A stretch of 64,000 nucleotides of DNA from Portunus trituberculatus (Eukaryota; Arthropoda; Malacostraca; Decapoda; Portunidae): positions 13,677,254-13,741,253 of the forward strand of contig NC_059301.1 in NCBI RefSeq assembly GCF_017591435.1. The letters run 5' to 3'. Under the pieces are notes generated by a model. That model searched no databases. It was not told where the DNA came from and was given only the letters and a program-made list of their open reading frames with translations. A program made the position numbers and the translations under genes. Positions within the stretch are counted from its first letter, which is position 1. Every line of letters begins with the position of its first letter. This document shows positions 39,969 through 51,711 of this stretch, piece after piece.

Positions 39969-39972
<4 letters not shown>
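36890..39972 (+). mobile_element. DNA transposon copy A with long inverted repeats
   Basis: The termini read 'TTAGTGACACTTAAATT' at the left and '...AATAAGTGTCACCCTAA' at the right. The inverted repeats extend inward through 'ctactgggac', 'ttgtgaggtt' and 'gaggtcgctca', to about 37010 on the left and 39836 on the right (roughly 120-137 bp, imperfect). It lies in (TA)n on both sides, consistent with insertion at TA. The single gene inside is described separately. I cannot assign a superfamily. Confidence 0.85.
37390..39492 (+). pseudogene. Transposase-like gene, copy A (frameshifted)
   Basis: Starts at ATG 37390 ('MASTRSKTEVYLLGSLEHSI'). It has a basic N-terminal half with a nuclear-localisation-like 'SRRKKRKEEEQRR' and Ser-rich linker, then a C-terminal half with 'VVALSFDTTASNTGLAAG', 'LHLACRHHIYELICEKAF', 'PEIQLFKRFKGKWEYLD' and 'LGRHMWYLSEQLVALAFFDD'. 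The D in SFDTT and the CRHH cluster are candidate active-site or metal-site residues of an RNase-H-fold transposase; this is inference. Frame changes near 37715, 38265 and 38985 break this copy. The last half of the protein is better preserved here than in copy B. Confidence 0.75.
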
Positions 39973-40037
<65 letters not shown>

Positions 40038-40077
40038 TATAATTAAATAAAGGGGAAATAATGCGCTGGCCCTCACA

Positions 40078-40089
40078 CGCCCTCCCTTA
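40078..40089 (-). promoter_or_regulatory. Polypurine tract next to LTR A
   Basis: The minus strand reads TTAAGGGAGGGCG directly before TGTGAGGGCC, the LTR start. It would prime plus-strand DNA synthesis. The same motif adjoins LTR B at 51549-51560. Confidence 0.75.
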
Positions 40090-40241
40090 AAAGAAAAAAT
40101 TTTGGAAATAAAAAAACATTTGCAAAATAAAAAAAAAAATAAGGCATGGAACTGATTAAAGGGAATGGCCCCGGCACAGACAATCAGCTACAACGTTGTC
40201 TGCTCCTCTTATTTATCTTACTATGACATTGTACTCCTGGG

Positions 40242-41818
40242 CTCACTCTGTATGGGGGCCACTTTGCCCGGGACACTGCTAAACACTGAAGAGTACTTTC
40301 TCAGCCGCTCAAGCAACTCATATTGCTGATCCCCTAAATGTGCAACCTTCTCTTTCAAGAGATGGAGGCTATTCCGTTCCCACTGCCCTGTAGGAACAAC
40401 AGGTTCAGGCCCAATAACTTCTGGAGCCTCTCCCTCCCGGCAGAAAAATAAAACTGAAGATGCCTCTTGCACGGCAGAACTAAAAGAGCCCTTCTGGCTA
40501 GTAGAACGAAAATAGGGCTTCAGCATGTTAACGTGACACAGCTGAGCCCTCTTGCGCCGGTCAGGAGTGACCACCAGGTAGTCGAGGTCACCTACCTTCT
40601 TCTCTATAATATAGGGGCCACTATAGCGGGCAGCAAGCGGCTGGCCCTGAAGTGGTAACAGCACGAGCACTTCATCTCCAGGGGCAAAACTCCGATACTC
40701 GGCCCTTCGGTCATAATACCCCTTCATACTCTGCTGGGCCTTACACAGGTGGGCCTGCGCCACCTCTAATGCCTTGGCTAGTCTTTCTCGACTGCTCATA
40801 ATGCTCTTAAGCAGTGAGACAGGGCGCTCAGGCGACGGCTGACACCAAGCTTCCCGAACTACGTCGAGCGGTCCACGCACTCGGTGTCCAAACACTTGCT
40901 GATTGGGTGAGAAACCCAAGGACTCAGTGGGCGCTTCTCTCACCGCAAATAAGACAAAGGGGACACCCTCGTTCCAATCCTTCTCTCTCTCCATGCAGAA
41001 ACTTTTGAGCATGGTTTTGAGAGTTTGATGATGTCTCTCCAGGGCTCCCTGAGACTGTGGATGATAAGCACTGGACACAATATGCTTGATCCCCCACGCA
41101 GTCATCGTATCCTTAAACAATTTTGAAGTAAAGTTGGTCCCCTGATCGGACTGCAGTTTTGCTGGCAATCCAAAGTGTGTAAAGAAGGTTAACAACATCT
41201 TCAGCACCACCTTAGAGTGAGTGCTTCTCAGGGGAATTGCTTCAGGATACCGCATGGTAACATCCATTATGGTCAACAAATACTTGTGACCAGCCCTGGT
41301 AGTAGGCAGAGGACCTACTATATCAATCAAAACCCTCTTGAAGGGAGGATCAACAGCAGGGATAGGGTGGAGTGGCACCACAGAGGGTGTCTGATTAGGC
41401 TTGCCCACCACTTGAAAAGTGTGGCAGCACTTAAGAATCGTGGCTACTTCTCCAGACATGCTGGGCCACCAAAAATTGCGACGCAGGCGAGCGACGGTCT
41501 TCGGATGCCCAGGTGTCCTGCCATGGGCCCCTCATGTGCCAACAGCACAAGTGCCTCACGCAGCTTCTGCGGCACAACTACTTGCAATAACTCACCACCG
41601 TCACTCTCCTGCCATCTACGACACAACACCCTTGATGCAAGACAAACTCCTCACTTCCCTCACCCACTGAGCAAAGAAGGAGGCCAACGCCGGGTCCTCC
41701 TTCTGCCTACGAATGAGCTCTGCAGGCTCTAGCTGGGTAAGAGAAAGGGGGACTATAGGGTCATGGGGTTGAGGCAACGCTGCAACCCTACGTCCCACAC
41801 GGCATCGAGGACGGAGAG
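40242..41818 (-). pseudogene. Gypsy integrase module, tandem unit 1
   Basis: The minus strand encodes a zinc-binding N-terminus, then the catalytic core: 'RVLIDIVGPLPTT' (D), 'LQSDQGTNFTSKLF' (D), 'SSAYHPQSQGALERHHQTLK' (E). It ends with a GPY/F-like module ('YSGPYIIEKKVGDLDYLVV') and 'CHVNMLKPYF'. After that comes the linker that normally leads into reverse transcriptase ('YELLERLRKYSSVFSSVPG'). The main open segment is 41459-40221. A one-base loss near 41504 breaks the upstream part, the second zinc-finger Cys is Phe (CCHTF), and a small deletion removes the 'HDINVG' part of the linker. Confidence 0.85.
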
Positions 41819-41819
41819 C

Positions 41820-43440
41820 TCACTCGGTATGGGGGCCACTTGACAGGCTTTTCGTCCCCAACATTAATATCGTGTGTTTTTTTAACTGTGTCCTGCCCGG
41901 AACACTGTTAAACACTGAAGAGTACTTTCTCAGCCGCTGAAGCAACTCATATTGCTGATCCCCTAAATGTGCAACCTTCTCTTTCAAGAGATGGAGGCTA
42001 TTCCGTTCCCACTGCCCTGTAGGAACAACAGGTTCAGGCCCAATAACTTCTGAAGCCTCTCCCTCCCGGCAGAAAAATAAAACTGAAGATGCCTCTTGCA
42101 CGGCAGAACTAAAAGAGCCCTTCTGGCTAGTAGAACGAAAATAGGGCTTCAGCATGTTAACGTGACACAGCTGAGCCCTCTTGCGCCGGTCAGGAGTGAC
42201 CACCAGGTAGTCGAGGTCACCTACCTTCTTCTCTATAATATAGGGGCCACTATAGCGGGCAGCAAGCGGCTGGCCCTGAAGTGGTAACAGCACGAGCACT
42301 TCATCTCCAGGGGCAAACTCCGATACTCGGCCCTTCGGTCATAATACCCTTCATACTCTGCTGGGCCTTACACAGGTGGGCCTGCGCCACCTCTAATGCC
42401 TTGGCTAGTCTTTCTCGACTGCTCATAATGCTCTTAAGCAGTGAGACAGGGCGCTCAGGCGACGGCTGACACCAAGCCTCCCGAACTACGTCGAGCAGTC
42501 CACGCACTCGGTGTCCAAACACTTGCTGATTGGGTGAGAAACCCAAGGACTCAGTGGGCGCTTCTCTCACCGCAAATAAGACAAAGGGACACCTCGTCCC
42601 AATCCTTCTCTCTCCATGCAGAAACTCTTGAGCATGGTTTTGAGAGTTTGATGATGTCTCTCCAGGGCTCCCTGAGACTGTGGATGATAAGCACTGGACA
42701 CAATATGCTTGATCCCCCACGCAGTCATCGTATCCTTAAACAATTTTGAAGTAAAGTTGGTTCCCTGATCGGACTGCAGCTCTGCTGGCAATCCAAAGTG
42801 TGTAAAGAAGGTTAACAACGTCTTCAGCACCACCTTAGAGTGAGTGCTTCCCAGGGGAATTGCTTCAGGATACTGCATGGTAACATCCATTATAGTCAAC
42901 AAATACTTGTGACCAGCCCTGGTAGTAGGCAGAGGACCTACTATATCAATCAAAACCCTCTTGAAGGGAGGATCAACAGCAGGGATAGGGTGGAGTGGCG
43001 CCACAGAGGGTGTCTGATTAGGCTTGCCCACCACTTGAAAAGTGTGGCAGCACTTAAGAATCGTGGCTACTTCTCCAGACATGCTGGGCCACCAAAAATT
43101 GCGACGCAGGCGAGCGACGGTCTTTCGGATGCCCAGGTGTCCTGCCATGGGCCCCTCATGTGCCAACAGCACAAGTGCCTCACGCAGCTTCTGCGGCACA
43201 ACTACTTGCAATAACTCACCACCGTCACTCTCCTGCCATCTACGACACAACACCCTTGATGCAAGACAAACTCCTCACTTCCTCACCCACTGAGCAAAGA
43301 AGGAGGCCAACGCCGGGTCCTCCTGCTGCCTACGAATGAGCTCTGCAGGCTCTAGCTGGGTAAGAGAAAGGGGGACTATAGGGTCATGGGGTTGAGGCAA
43401 CGCTGCAACCCTACGTCCCACACGGCATCGAGGACGGAGA
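41820..43440 (-). pseudogene. Gypsy integrase module, tandem unit 2
   Basis: A near-identical second copy of unit 1 in the same orientation. The joint at about 41818-41830 fuses 'VAALPQPHDPIVPLSL' (the pre-integrase linker) to the 'PVKWPPYRVS' end of the next unit. Minus-strand open segments are 43253-42567, 42720-42301 and 42299-41820, with frame changes near 42590 and 42315. The D, D and E of the core are still readable. Confidence 0.85.
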
Positions 43441-43777
43441 GCTCACTCGGTATGGGGGCCACTTGACAGGCTTTTCGTCCCCAACATTAATATCGTGTGT
43501 TTTTAACTGTGTCCTGCCCGGGACACTGCTAAACACTGAAGAGTACTTTCTCAGCCGCTGAAGCAACTCATATTGCTGATCCCCTAAATGTGCAACCTTC
43601 TCTTTCAAGAGATGGAGGCTATTCCGTTCCCACTGCCCTGTAGGAACAACAGGTTCAGGCCCAATAACTTCTGAAGCCTCTCCCTCCCGGCAGGAAAATA
43701 AAACTGAAGATGCCTCTTGCACGGCAGAACTAAAAGAGCCCTTCTGGCTAGTAGAACGAAAATAGGGCTTCAGCATG
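43441..43777 (-). pseudogene. Gypsy integrase module, unit 3 (cut by LINE)
   Basis: Only the 3' part remains, from 'MLKPYFRSTSQKGSF' through 'YRVSSPSSMPCG'. The unit is cut at 43777, exactly where the poly-T of a LINE begins, and the missing portion is not found on the other side of that LINE. Confidence 0.85.
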
Positions 43778-46700
43778 TTTTTTTTTTTTTTTTTTTTTTA
43801 CATTACAAGGGCACTGGCCAAGGGAAAACAGTGTTGGAAAAAAAAAATCCTGCTGGTTGCCAGGCCCTGTTTAGAGGAAAGTAGGAGAAAGAAAAACAAA
43901 AAATCTAAAAGGAGGGTCCAGTTAACGTAAGAGGTGTCTTGACACTCCTCTTTGAAAGAGTTTAAGTCATAGGCAGGTGGAAATACAGACACAGGTAGAG
44001 AGTTCCAGAGTTTACCAGTGTAGGGAATGAAGGAGTGAAGATACTGGTTAACTCTTGCATTAGGAAGATGGACAGAATAGGGATGAGAAGAAGTAGAGAG
44101 TCTTGTGCAGCGAGGCCGCAGGAGGGGGGAAGGCAAGCAGTTAGCAAGTTCAGAAGAGCAGACAGCATGAAAACAGCGGTAGAAGACAGATAAAGATGCA
44201 ACATTGCGGCGGTGACTTAAAGAATCAAGACAGTCAGTTAGAGGAGAAGAGTTGATAAGACGAAAAGCTTTAGATTCCACCTTGTTTAGTAAAGCTGTGT
44301 GTGGATCCCCCCCAGACATGAGAGCCATACTCCATACATGGGCGGATGAGGCCTTTGTACATAGCAAGCAGCTGGGAGGGAGAGAAAAATGGACGAAGAC
44401 GCCACAGGACACCTAACTTCTTGGAAGCTGATTTAGCAAGAGTAGAGATGTGAAATTTCCAGTTTAGATTTTTAGTGAAGGATAGACCGAGTGTGTTTAA
44501 TGTAGAGGAGAGGGGAAGTTGAGTGTTATTGAAGAAGAGAGGATAGTTGTCTGGAAGGTTATGTCGAGTAGATAGTTGTAGAAATTGAGTTTTTGAGGCA
44601 TTGAACAAAACCAGGTTTTCTCTGCCCCAATCAGAAACAAGTGAAAGATCAGAAGTTAGGCGTCCTATAGCATCTCGCCTTGAGTCATTTAATTGTTGTT
44701 GGGTTGGGCGTCTGTTGAACGCTGTTGAATAATGCAAGGTGGTATCATCAGCATAGGAGTGGATAGGGCATTGAGTCAGATTTAGGAGATCATTGATGAA
44801 TAATAGAAAGAGAGTGGGTGATAGGACAGAACCCTGTGGAACACCACTGTTGATAGTTTTAGGGAAGAACAGTGACCGTCTACTACAGCAGCAATAGAAC
44901 GATCGGAAAGGAAACTGGAGATGAAGGTACAGAGAGAAGGATAGAATCCGTAGGAGGGTAGTTTAGAAATTAAAGATTTGTGCCAGACTCTATCGAAGGC
45001 TTTCGATATGTCAAGGCCGACAGCAAAGGTTTCACCGAAGTCCCTAAAAGAGGATGACCAAGATTCAGTTAGGAAAGTAAGAAGATCACCAGTAGATCTG
45101 CCTTTACGGAAACCATACTGGCAATCAGAGAGAAGGTTGTGAGCTGATAGATGCCTCATTATCTTCCTATTAAGGATAGACTCAAAGGCTTTAGAAAGGC
45201 AGGAAATCAAAGCTATAGGGCGGTAGTTAGAAGGATTGGAGTGGTCACCTTTTTTAGGGACAGGTTGAATGTGAGCAAACTTCCAGCAAGAAGGATAAAT
45301 AGAAGTAGAGAGACACAGATGAAAGAGTTTGACCAGGCAGTGAGCGAGTTCGGAAGCACAGTTTTTGAGAACAACAGGAGGGACTCCATCCGGACCGTAA
45401 GCCTTCCGAGAATCAAGGCCAGAGAGGGCCAGGAAAACGTCTTTATAAAGAATTTTAATTTTAGGGATGAAGTAGTCAGAGGGTGGAGGAGTAGGAGGAA
45501 TATGCCCAGAATCATCCAAAGTTGAGTTGGTAGCAAAGGTTTGAGCGAAGAGTTCAGCTTTAGAAAAGAAGAGACAGCTGTAGAGCCATCTGGATGAAGT
45601 AAAGGAGGAAAGACGAAGAAGTAAAGTTGTTAGAGATATTATTGGCTAGATGCCAGAAATCTCGAGAGGAGTTAGAATTGGAAAGACTTTGACATTTTCT
45701 ATTGATGAAAGAGTTTTTAGTAAGTTGGAGAATAGATTTGGCATGATTACGGGCAGAAATATATAGGGCATGAGTTTCAGCAGTTGGATGGCTACGGAAC
45801 CGTTTGTGAGCCGCCTCTCTATCATTGACAGCACGAGAACAAGCAGAGTTAAACCAAGGCTTTTTAGCTTTAGGGTTAGAGAAAGTATGAGGAATGTATA
45901 GCTCCATGCCAGAGATAATCACCTCTGTTATGCGCTCGGCACAAAGAGAAGGATCTCTGACATGAAAACAATAATCATCCCAAGGAAATCAGAATAGTAC
46001 TGCCTTAGTTCCTCCCACTTAGCAGAGTTAAAATGCCAGAAGCACCTCCGCTTAGGCGGGTCCTGAGGCTGCACTGGAGTGATAGAACAGGTAGCGGAAA
46101 TTAGATTGTGGTCGGAGGAGCCCAACGGAGAGGAAAGTTTAACAGAGTAAGCAGAAGGGTTGGAGGTTAGGAAAAGATCAAGAATGTTGGGCGTGTCTCC
46201 AAGGCGGTCAGGAATACGGGTAGGGAACTGCACTAGCTGCTCTAGGTCATGAAGGATAGCAAAGTTGAAGGTTTGTTCACCAGGTTGGTCAGTGAAAGAA
46301 GATGAAAGCCAAAGCTGGTGGTGAACATTGAAATCCCTAAAATGGAGATCTCAGCAAAAGGAAAGTGAGATAAGATGTGCTCCACCTTGGAAGTCAAATA
46401 GTCAAAGAATTTTACATAGTCAGAGGAATTAGGTGAGAGGTATACAGCACAGATGAATTTAGTTAGAGAGTGACATTGAAGTCTTAGCCAGATGGTAGAA
46501 AATTCTGAAGATTCAAGATTGTGGGCACGAGAGCAAGTGGTGTCGTTACGCACGTATGCGCAACATCCAGCTTTGGATTGAAAATGAGGATAGAGCAAGT
46601 AGGAGGGAACAGAAAAGGGCTGCTGTCAGTAGTCACAGACAACTGTGTTTCGGTTAGGAAGAGAAGATGAGGTTTAGTAGAGGAGAGGTGGTGTTCCACA

Positions 46701-46945
46701 GATTGAAAATTAGAACGAAGGCCACGAATGTTGCAGAAATTGATAGTGAAAGTATTAGATGAAGTGTCAAGACACCCAAGGTCGACAGCAGAGGGCAGTC
46801 CGACCTGGGGACATTTATGGTCCCTTCCCCAGAGGGGACTCCGAGGCAGGGCGTGGTAAAGCCATTATTAAATTTTGATTTGAAGAGAGTGTAAAAGTGT
46901 AAGGTGTTGTAGTGTAGTGTAGGAAGTAGTAGAAGTTGTCTTTAG
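43778..46945 (-). mobile_element. Near-full-length non-LTR retrotransposon (Jockey/CR1-like)
   Basis: The + strand T-run at 43778-43799 is the poly-A tail. The minus strand encodes an endonuclease ('LLFLTETQLSVTTDSS', 'FICAVYLSPNSSDYVKFFD', 'SSPLGSSDHNLISATC') and a reverse transcriptase ('KAYGPDGVPPVVLKNCASEL', 'NYRPIALISCLSKAFE', 'CQYGFRKGRSTGDLLTFL', 'GLDISKAFDRVWH', 'SYADDTTLHY'), plus the C-terminal 'YTGKLWNSLPVSVFPPAYDL'. Several frame changes (near 46320, 45930, 45600, 44850 and 44290) inactivate it. It inserted into the Gypsy internal region and about 0.77 kb of target is missing. A relative lies at 61440-63352. Confidence 0.9.
44782..45519 (-). pseudogene. LINE reverse transcriptase, finger and palm
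   Basis: The longest open segment of the LINE at 43778-46945. It carries the GPDGV, NYRPI, QYGFRKGRS and DISKAFDRVWH motifs. The catalytic YADD follows at about 44735-44765 in a different frame. Confidence 0.85.
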
Positions 46946-47770
46946 AGAGGACCTACTATATCAATCAAAACCCTCGTGAAGGAGGATCAACAGCAGGATA
47001 GGGTGGAGTGGCGCCACAGGGGGTGTCTGATTAGGCTTGCCCACCACTTGAAAAGTGTGGCAGCACTTAAGAATCGTGGCTACTTCTCCAGACATGCTGG
47101 GCCACCAAAAATTGCGACGCAGGCGAGCGACGGTCTTTCGGATGCCCAGGTGTCCTGCCATGGGCCCCTCATGTGCCAACAGCACAAGTGCCTCACGCAG
47201 CTTTTGCGGCACAACTACTTGCAATAACTCACCACCGTCACTCTCCTGCCATCTACGACACAACACCCCTTGATGCAAGACAAACTCCTCCCTGCCCTCC
47301 AACTCCTCACTTCCCTCACCCACTCGAGCAAAGAAGGAGGGCAACGCTGGGTCCTCCTGCTGCCTACGAATGAGCTCTGCAGGCTCTAGCTGGGTAAGAG
47401 AAAGGGGGACTATAGGGTCATGGGGTTGAGGCAACGCTGCTTCTATCTCCATTTTCCTCATTTCCAGCTTCAATCTCAGTTCCTCCAGTCTGGCAGCTGA
47501 CTGGACGCTATCAGCAGTACTGCTTGCTGGACTAGATCGTCGGGAGCCTTCCCTGCTTCCGATACTTCTGCCAGGACTAATATATCCCACGTCACCTTCT
47601 CTGGGACCGCCACGTGCGTTATCATGACATGTAGTAAATGCGTCCTCCCTGACCCCACGCGCGGCCACCGACTCATCATACCCACGTGGTGAGTCTCGCC
47701 GGCTCACACTCCCATCCTCACCCTCCACTGCTGGGGTGAAAAGACCAGTAACTCTCTCCATGGTGCTCAC
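46946..47770 (-). pseudogene. Gag N-terminus fused to integrase, cut by LINE
   Basis: Begins at an ATG 47770 ('MSTMERVTGLFTPAVEGEDG'), about 100 bp inside the primer-binding site, as expected for Gag. An Arg/Ser-rich, Glu-rich segment ('LRLKLEMRKMEIEA') joins directly to 'ALPQPHDPIVPLSLTQLEPA' and the integrase zinc finger ('HEGPMAGHLGIRKTVARLRR'). Gag C-terminus and protease are deleted in frame. The open frame ends at 46961, where the LINE interrupts the catalytic core. Confidence 0.85.
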
Positions 47771-47855
47771 AAGGACTCGTTTTCACAAACAATAAAATAA
47801 TATAAGTAATAATACCACACACAATAACACTACACACTATAAAGCACTTGCTTTA
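47771..47855 (-). other. Gypsy leader between primer-binding site and Gag
   Basis: Short AT-rich untranslated leader. No coding sequence. Confidence 0.5.
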
Positions 47856-47873
47856 TCCTGACGAGGTTGCCAC
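47856..47873 (-). other. Primer-binding site of the Gypsy element
   Basis: Minus strand, directly after the LTR end ...GTAACA: one G, then TGGCAACCTCGTCAGGA. TGG matches the CCA end of a tRNA primer. The tRNA identity was not determined. Confidence 0.65.
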
Positions 47874-49051
47874 TGTTACAGGTTTGCCAAACGTAAGTCG
47901 TCACCCGGCTGCGGTTAGCTGCTACAGCTCACTAGACTGTTATACTGGCAAAATCGCCAACTTAGTTACGGTCAGTACAGTGGGGATTATAAAACTCTCC
48001 ACAGAGTCCCCACTACTATAACTCGCAGCCGACGTAACCCTCAGGTTCTTTCAAGGTCGCCAACAGTGTATAATTTCCCCCACTGTAAGGGAATCTCCTC
48101 AGCAACTCCTTCTCTTCCTGTACCCAACCAAGTAGAATTTATAAATGGTAGATGTTATGTGTAACAGGGCGAGGCCTTAATACCCCCTAGAGAAACCGCC
48201 CACAAGGACAATTCCACCCACTTCTCTATGAAGTATTAATGCCTCTACACCCGCCTTGTCCACAGACCGGAACAACGCGCGCGGTATATTATATAACTAT
48301 ACTATTCTACTACAACAATTGCTTACTAACACCTGTTAGACTGACATCCCTGGCCTACTACTACTGCAATATATGAGGTGTACAGCACATCCGGTGATGT
48401 ACACACAAGCCCAGACACCATCTACGGGTGACACCCACTATATACTCGCCGCAGACACGTCTGGCGGACGACACTACGCACTACTGGCCGACATGAAGCC
48501 TCTCAGCATTCAATAGTGTGCGTGGCTACTACCACTACAATACAGTTTACTACTGAAACTATACAAAAGATGGTGGGGGCACACAGCCACCCAACAAAAC
48601 ACACTGGTGACCACAGTCACCAACAGCAACAACGGGATGAAACAATAACGCGTCCCTCCGCGTCGCCACACCCGAGTGGACGAACGCACAACAGGAAATG
48701 CAGCCCCAACCGGCTACACTTTCCTCAGGACAACAAGCCCGTTGTCCTACACAGCTACGGTCTACCCAGTAGCAAGCCAGCTACTCAACAGGAGGGCACA
48801 ACTCCCAGACCAATGACTAGCGAGTAACAAGAACAGCCCAGCAACAAGTGTCTCCACCCTGTGCCAGAAACCAAGAGCGCACGTGTCTACCTCCGCTGAA
48901 GACTGGCTGGTTACTAATGTGAAGCTCGCAGGCACACAAAATGGTGGAAACAAAGAGAGGAGTTTGGCACAGAACAGCAACAGCCCGCGCTTGGGCCAGA
49001 GGCTATACATATAATATAATTAAATAAAGAGGAAATAATGCGCTGGCCTTC

Positions 49052-49113
<62 letters not shown>

Positions 49114-49117
<4 letters not shown>

Positions 49118-51441
49118 GATGACACTTAAATTCGAATTTTCGATTTTCTACTGGGACGGGCGGCCAAATTGTGAGGTTCCGACCAGAAGCAACGTGTGTA
49201 AAATATTTTTTTAAAATATTAATATCAAGAGGTCGCTCAAGGAGGTCAAAGTTTGGAATAATTGTGTCAAAATCCTTATTTTTGCAAATATCGTTCAAAG
49301 TGTGTGATGTTGAGAGAATCTAATGCAAGATTCAAATATGATAGTATTCCAGATAATATTGCATATTGTATAATATACCTTCTATAATAATTGTTAATTC
49401 AAACATCAAACCTGGCACGAACATAATAACTCGTATAAAACGCGTAGTAAGTCGCGACGGTACACGCTCAATTCTTGTATGTTTTGGGGCAGTGTTGAGT
49501 GACAAGTGTGCCCTGCTGTGCAGCTGTTGTTCAGTCAGCTACACGCATCACTGCGGGGCGGTTGTTGCACAGCGTGCGCTCCACTGCCTTAGCCTACTGT
49601 TTTCTTTTCACCGTGGCAATGGCATCTACAAGATCTAAGACCGAGGTTTATTTACTTGGCTCGTTGGAGCACTCCATCACTGGAACTAAGCTGCCGTCAA
49701 AGAAGCAGGTGCTGCAGGTGTTCCTATATCACCATCTGCAACAGAGAAAGACCAAGAACGATGCAGCAGTGGATACTATGGCAGTGGTGGAAGAATTCTG
49801 GAAGCGCTCAATTCCTATGCAGAAGCCGCAGCGAGCAAGAGAAAATATCATCCGTTTGTATGAGAAATGGGTGGCACTGAAAAAGAACAAGAACAGAGCA
49901 ACAGCGACCCAAAAGGCGAATGAGCGAAAGTTCGTCAACTCGCCGAAAATCTTTTTCGACATTGCTCACGCAAATGCGATGTCGATGATCACGCTGGAAG
50001 AAGATCGGGAGTTTTTGAAGGCTCAGAGGGAGGAAGGAAGGCGAGGGTCGATGATTTCAAGGGACATGTCCCTGGCAAAGCAAGAGTCTCGACGCAAGAA
50101 ACGAAAAGAGGAGCAACGCTGTGTGACAAAGGCTCTTCAAGAGCAAGAGAAGGTGGATGAAACGGCCGAACTTTCATCGAGCTCAAGTTCAACGTGCTCC
50201 CAAAACGACCATTTGATGAAGGCGCTGGTCCATCTGCGTCCCAGATGCCCCCGTCTAAGCGTCCGTGATCGTCGAAGAAGATACTGGACAGTCACTTGTC
50301 TGCCGCATTGGATCGGACCTTGACTTCCGACCGTGACGCAGTTCACCTCGTCAGTGCTGCTGCTCGAAGCCTCGGACACGATCCCAACCAACTCGTGATA
50401 AATCGTGAGTCCTTCCGACGGGATCGGCGAAAATTCCGCTGTAGCGGCTGCGGAGATCAAGAAATCCTTCAAGCCGTCCGTTCCGCCACTGTTCATTGGG
50501 ATGGTAAGATCATCCCCACAGCGGATGGAGGCCCAGCCGTCGACCGTCTTCCAGTACTGGTTTCCGGAGACGGAGTGGAAAAGCTCGCCGTGCCTAGTCT
50601 CCTCAATGGAACTGGACAGGCCGCTGCTCACGCCATTATAACAACACTCGAAGATTGGGGAGTTGAGAATCGGGTGGTTGCTCTCTCCTTTGACACCACC
50701 GCTTCTAACACTGGTTTGGCAGCAGGGCATGTTCCATTGTAGAGCAACGACTAGGGCGTGATGTCCTCCACCTTGCCTGTCGCCACCACATTTACGAATT
50801 AATCTGTGAGAAGGCGTTCTTCACTTGCTTTGGACCCTCTAGTGGTCCTGAAATTCAACTTTTCAAAAGGTTCAAAGGAAAGTGGGAATACTTGGACAGG
50901 ACGACACCGAAGGCAATGGAGATGGACAAAATGTCACAAAACCTCCGTGAGCGACGTGATGATCTGTTGGTGGAGTTTCAGCGCCTCCTCGACGGGCAGC
51001 ACCCACGAGACGATTACCGTGAGTTACTTGAACTTTCAATCATCGTCCTTGGTGGCCAGCCGAAGCGAGGCATCCGTATCACCCGCCCTGGTGCTCTACA
51101 TCGCTCACGATGGATGGCAAAAATCATTTATGCGGTGAAGGTGTTCTTGTTCCGTGACCAAGATAAATTCCAGCTAACACGAGCGGAGCTTTCAAGGATC
51201 AAGCGGTTCGTAGAGTTCAGCGTCTCCACCTATGTGGCTCCCTGGTACAAGGCTCCATGCCCAACGTCAGGACAGCTGCTCAGGGGCGCCACCTAGCCTA
51301 GCGACAAAACGAGATACTGAAAATATCAATATTTTTAAAAAATATTTAATGCACGTCATTTTTGGTCGAAACCTCACAATTCGGCCGCCTGTCCCAGTAG
51401 AAATTCTAAAAAAAAATTTTTACACTAAAATAAGTGTCACC

Positions 51442-51445
<4 letters not shown>
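49114..51445 (+). mobile_element. DNA transposon copy B (internally deleted)
   Basis: The left terminus 'TTAGGATGACACTTAAATT' and right terminus 'AATAAGTGTCACCCTAA' are better matched than in copy A. About 0.6 kb or more of the 3' coding region and part of the right inverted repeat are missing: sequence jumps near 51268-51318 from mid-gene into 'gaaaatatcaatattt'. Confidence 0.85.
49619..51295 (+). pseudogene. Transposase-like gene, copy B (truncated)
   Basis: Same protein family as at 37390. The segment 'FFDIAHANAMSMITLEEDRE' is in frame here, whereas copy A is shifted at that point. The frame changes near 50200 and 50725, and the C-terminal third ('LGRHMWYLSEQ' part) is deleted. The SFDTTASNTG and ACRHHIYEL motifs are both present. 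Confidence 0.75.
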
Positions 51446-51508
<63 letters not shown>

Positions 51509-51548
51509 TATAATTAAATAAAGGGGAAATAATGCGCTGGCCCTCACA

Positions 51549-51560
51549 CGCCCTCCCTTA
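51549..51560 (-). promoter_or_regulatory. Polypurine tract next to LTR B
   Basis: Identical to the tract at 40078-40089. Its presence here shows that LTR B serves as the 3' LTR of a second internal region to its right. Confidence 0.75.
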
Positions 51561-51711
51561 AAAGAAAAAATTTTGGAAATAAAAAAACATTTGCAAAATA
51601 AAAAAAAAAAAAGGCATGGAACTGATTAAAGGGAATGGCCCCGGCACAGACAATCAGCTACAACGTTGTCTGCTCCTCTTATTTATCTTACTATGACATT
51701 GTACTCCTGGG

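Larger units (their letters stand above)
47874..51548 (-). repeat. Gypsy LTR B containing the same DNA transposon
   Basis: Starts TGTTAC and ends CCTCACA. Full LTR sequence 47874-49054, (TA)n, DNA transposon 49114-51445, (TA)n, then the 48-bp LTR-end copy 51501-51548 beside a polypurine tract. The organisation equals LTR A in every respect except indels: extra sequence near 48570, shorter TA, and an internal deletion in the transposon. Confidence 0.85.
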
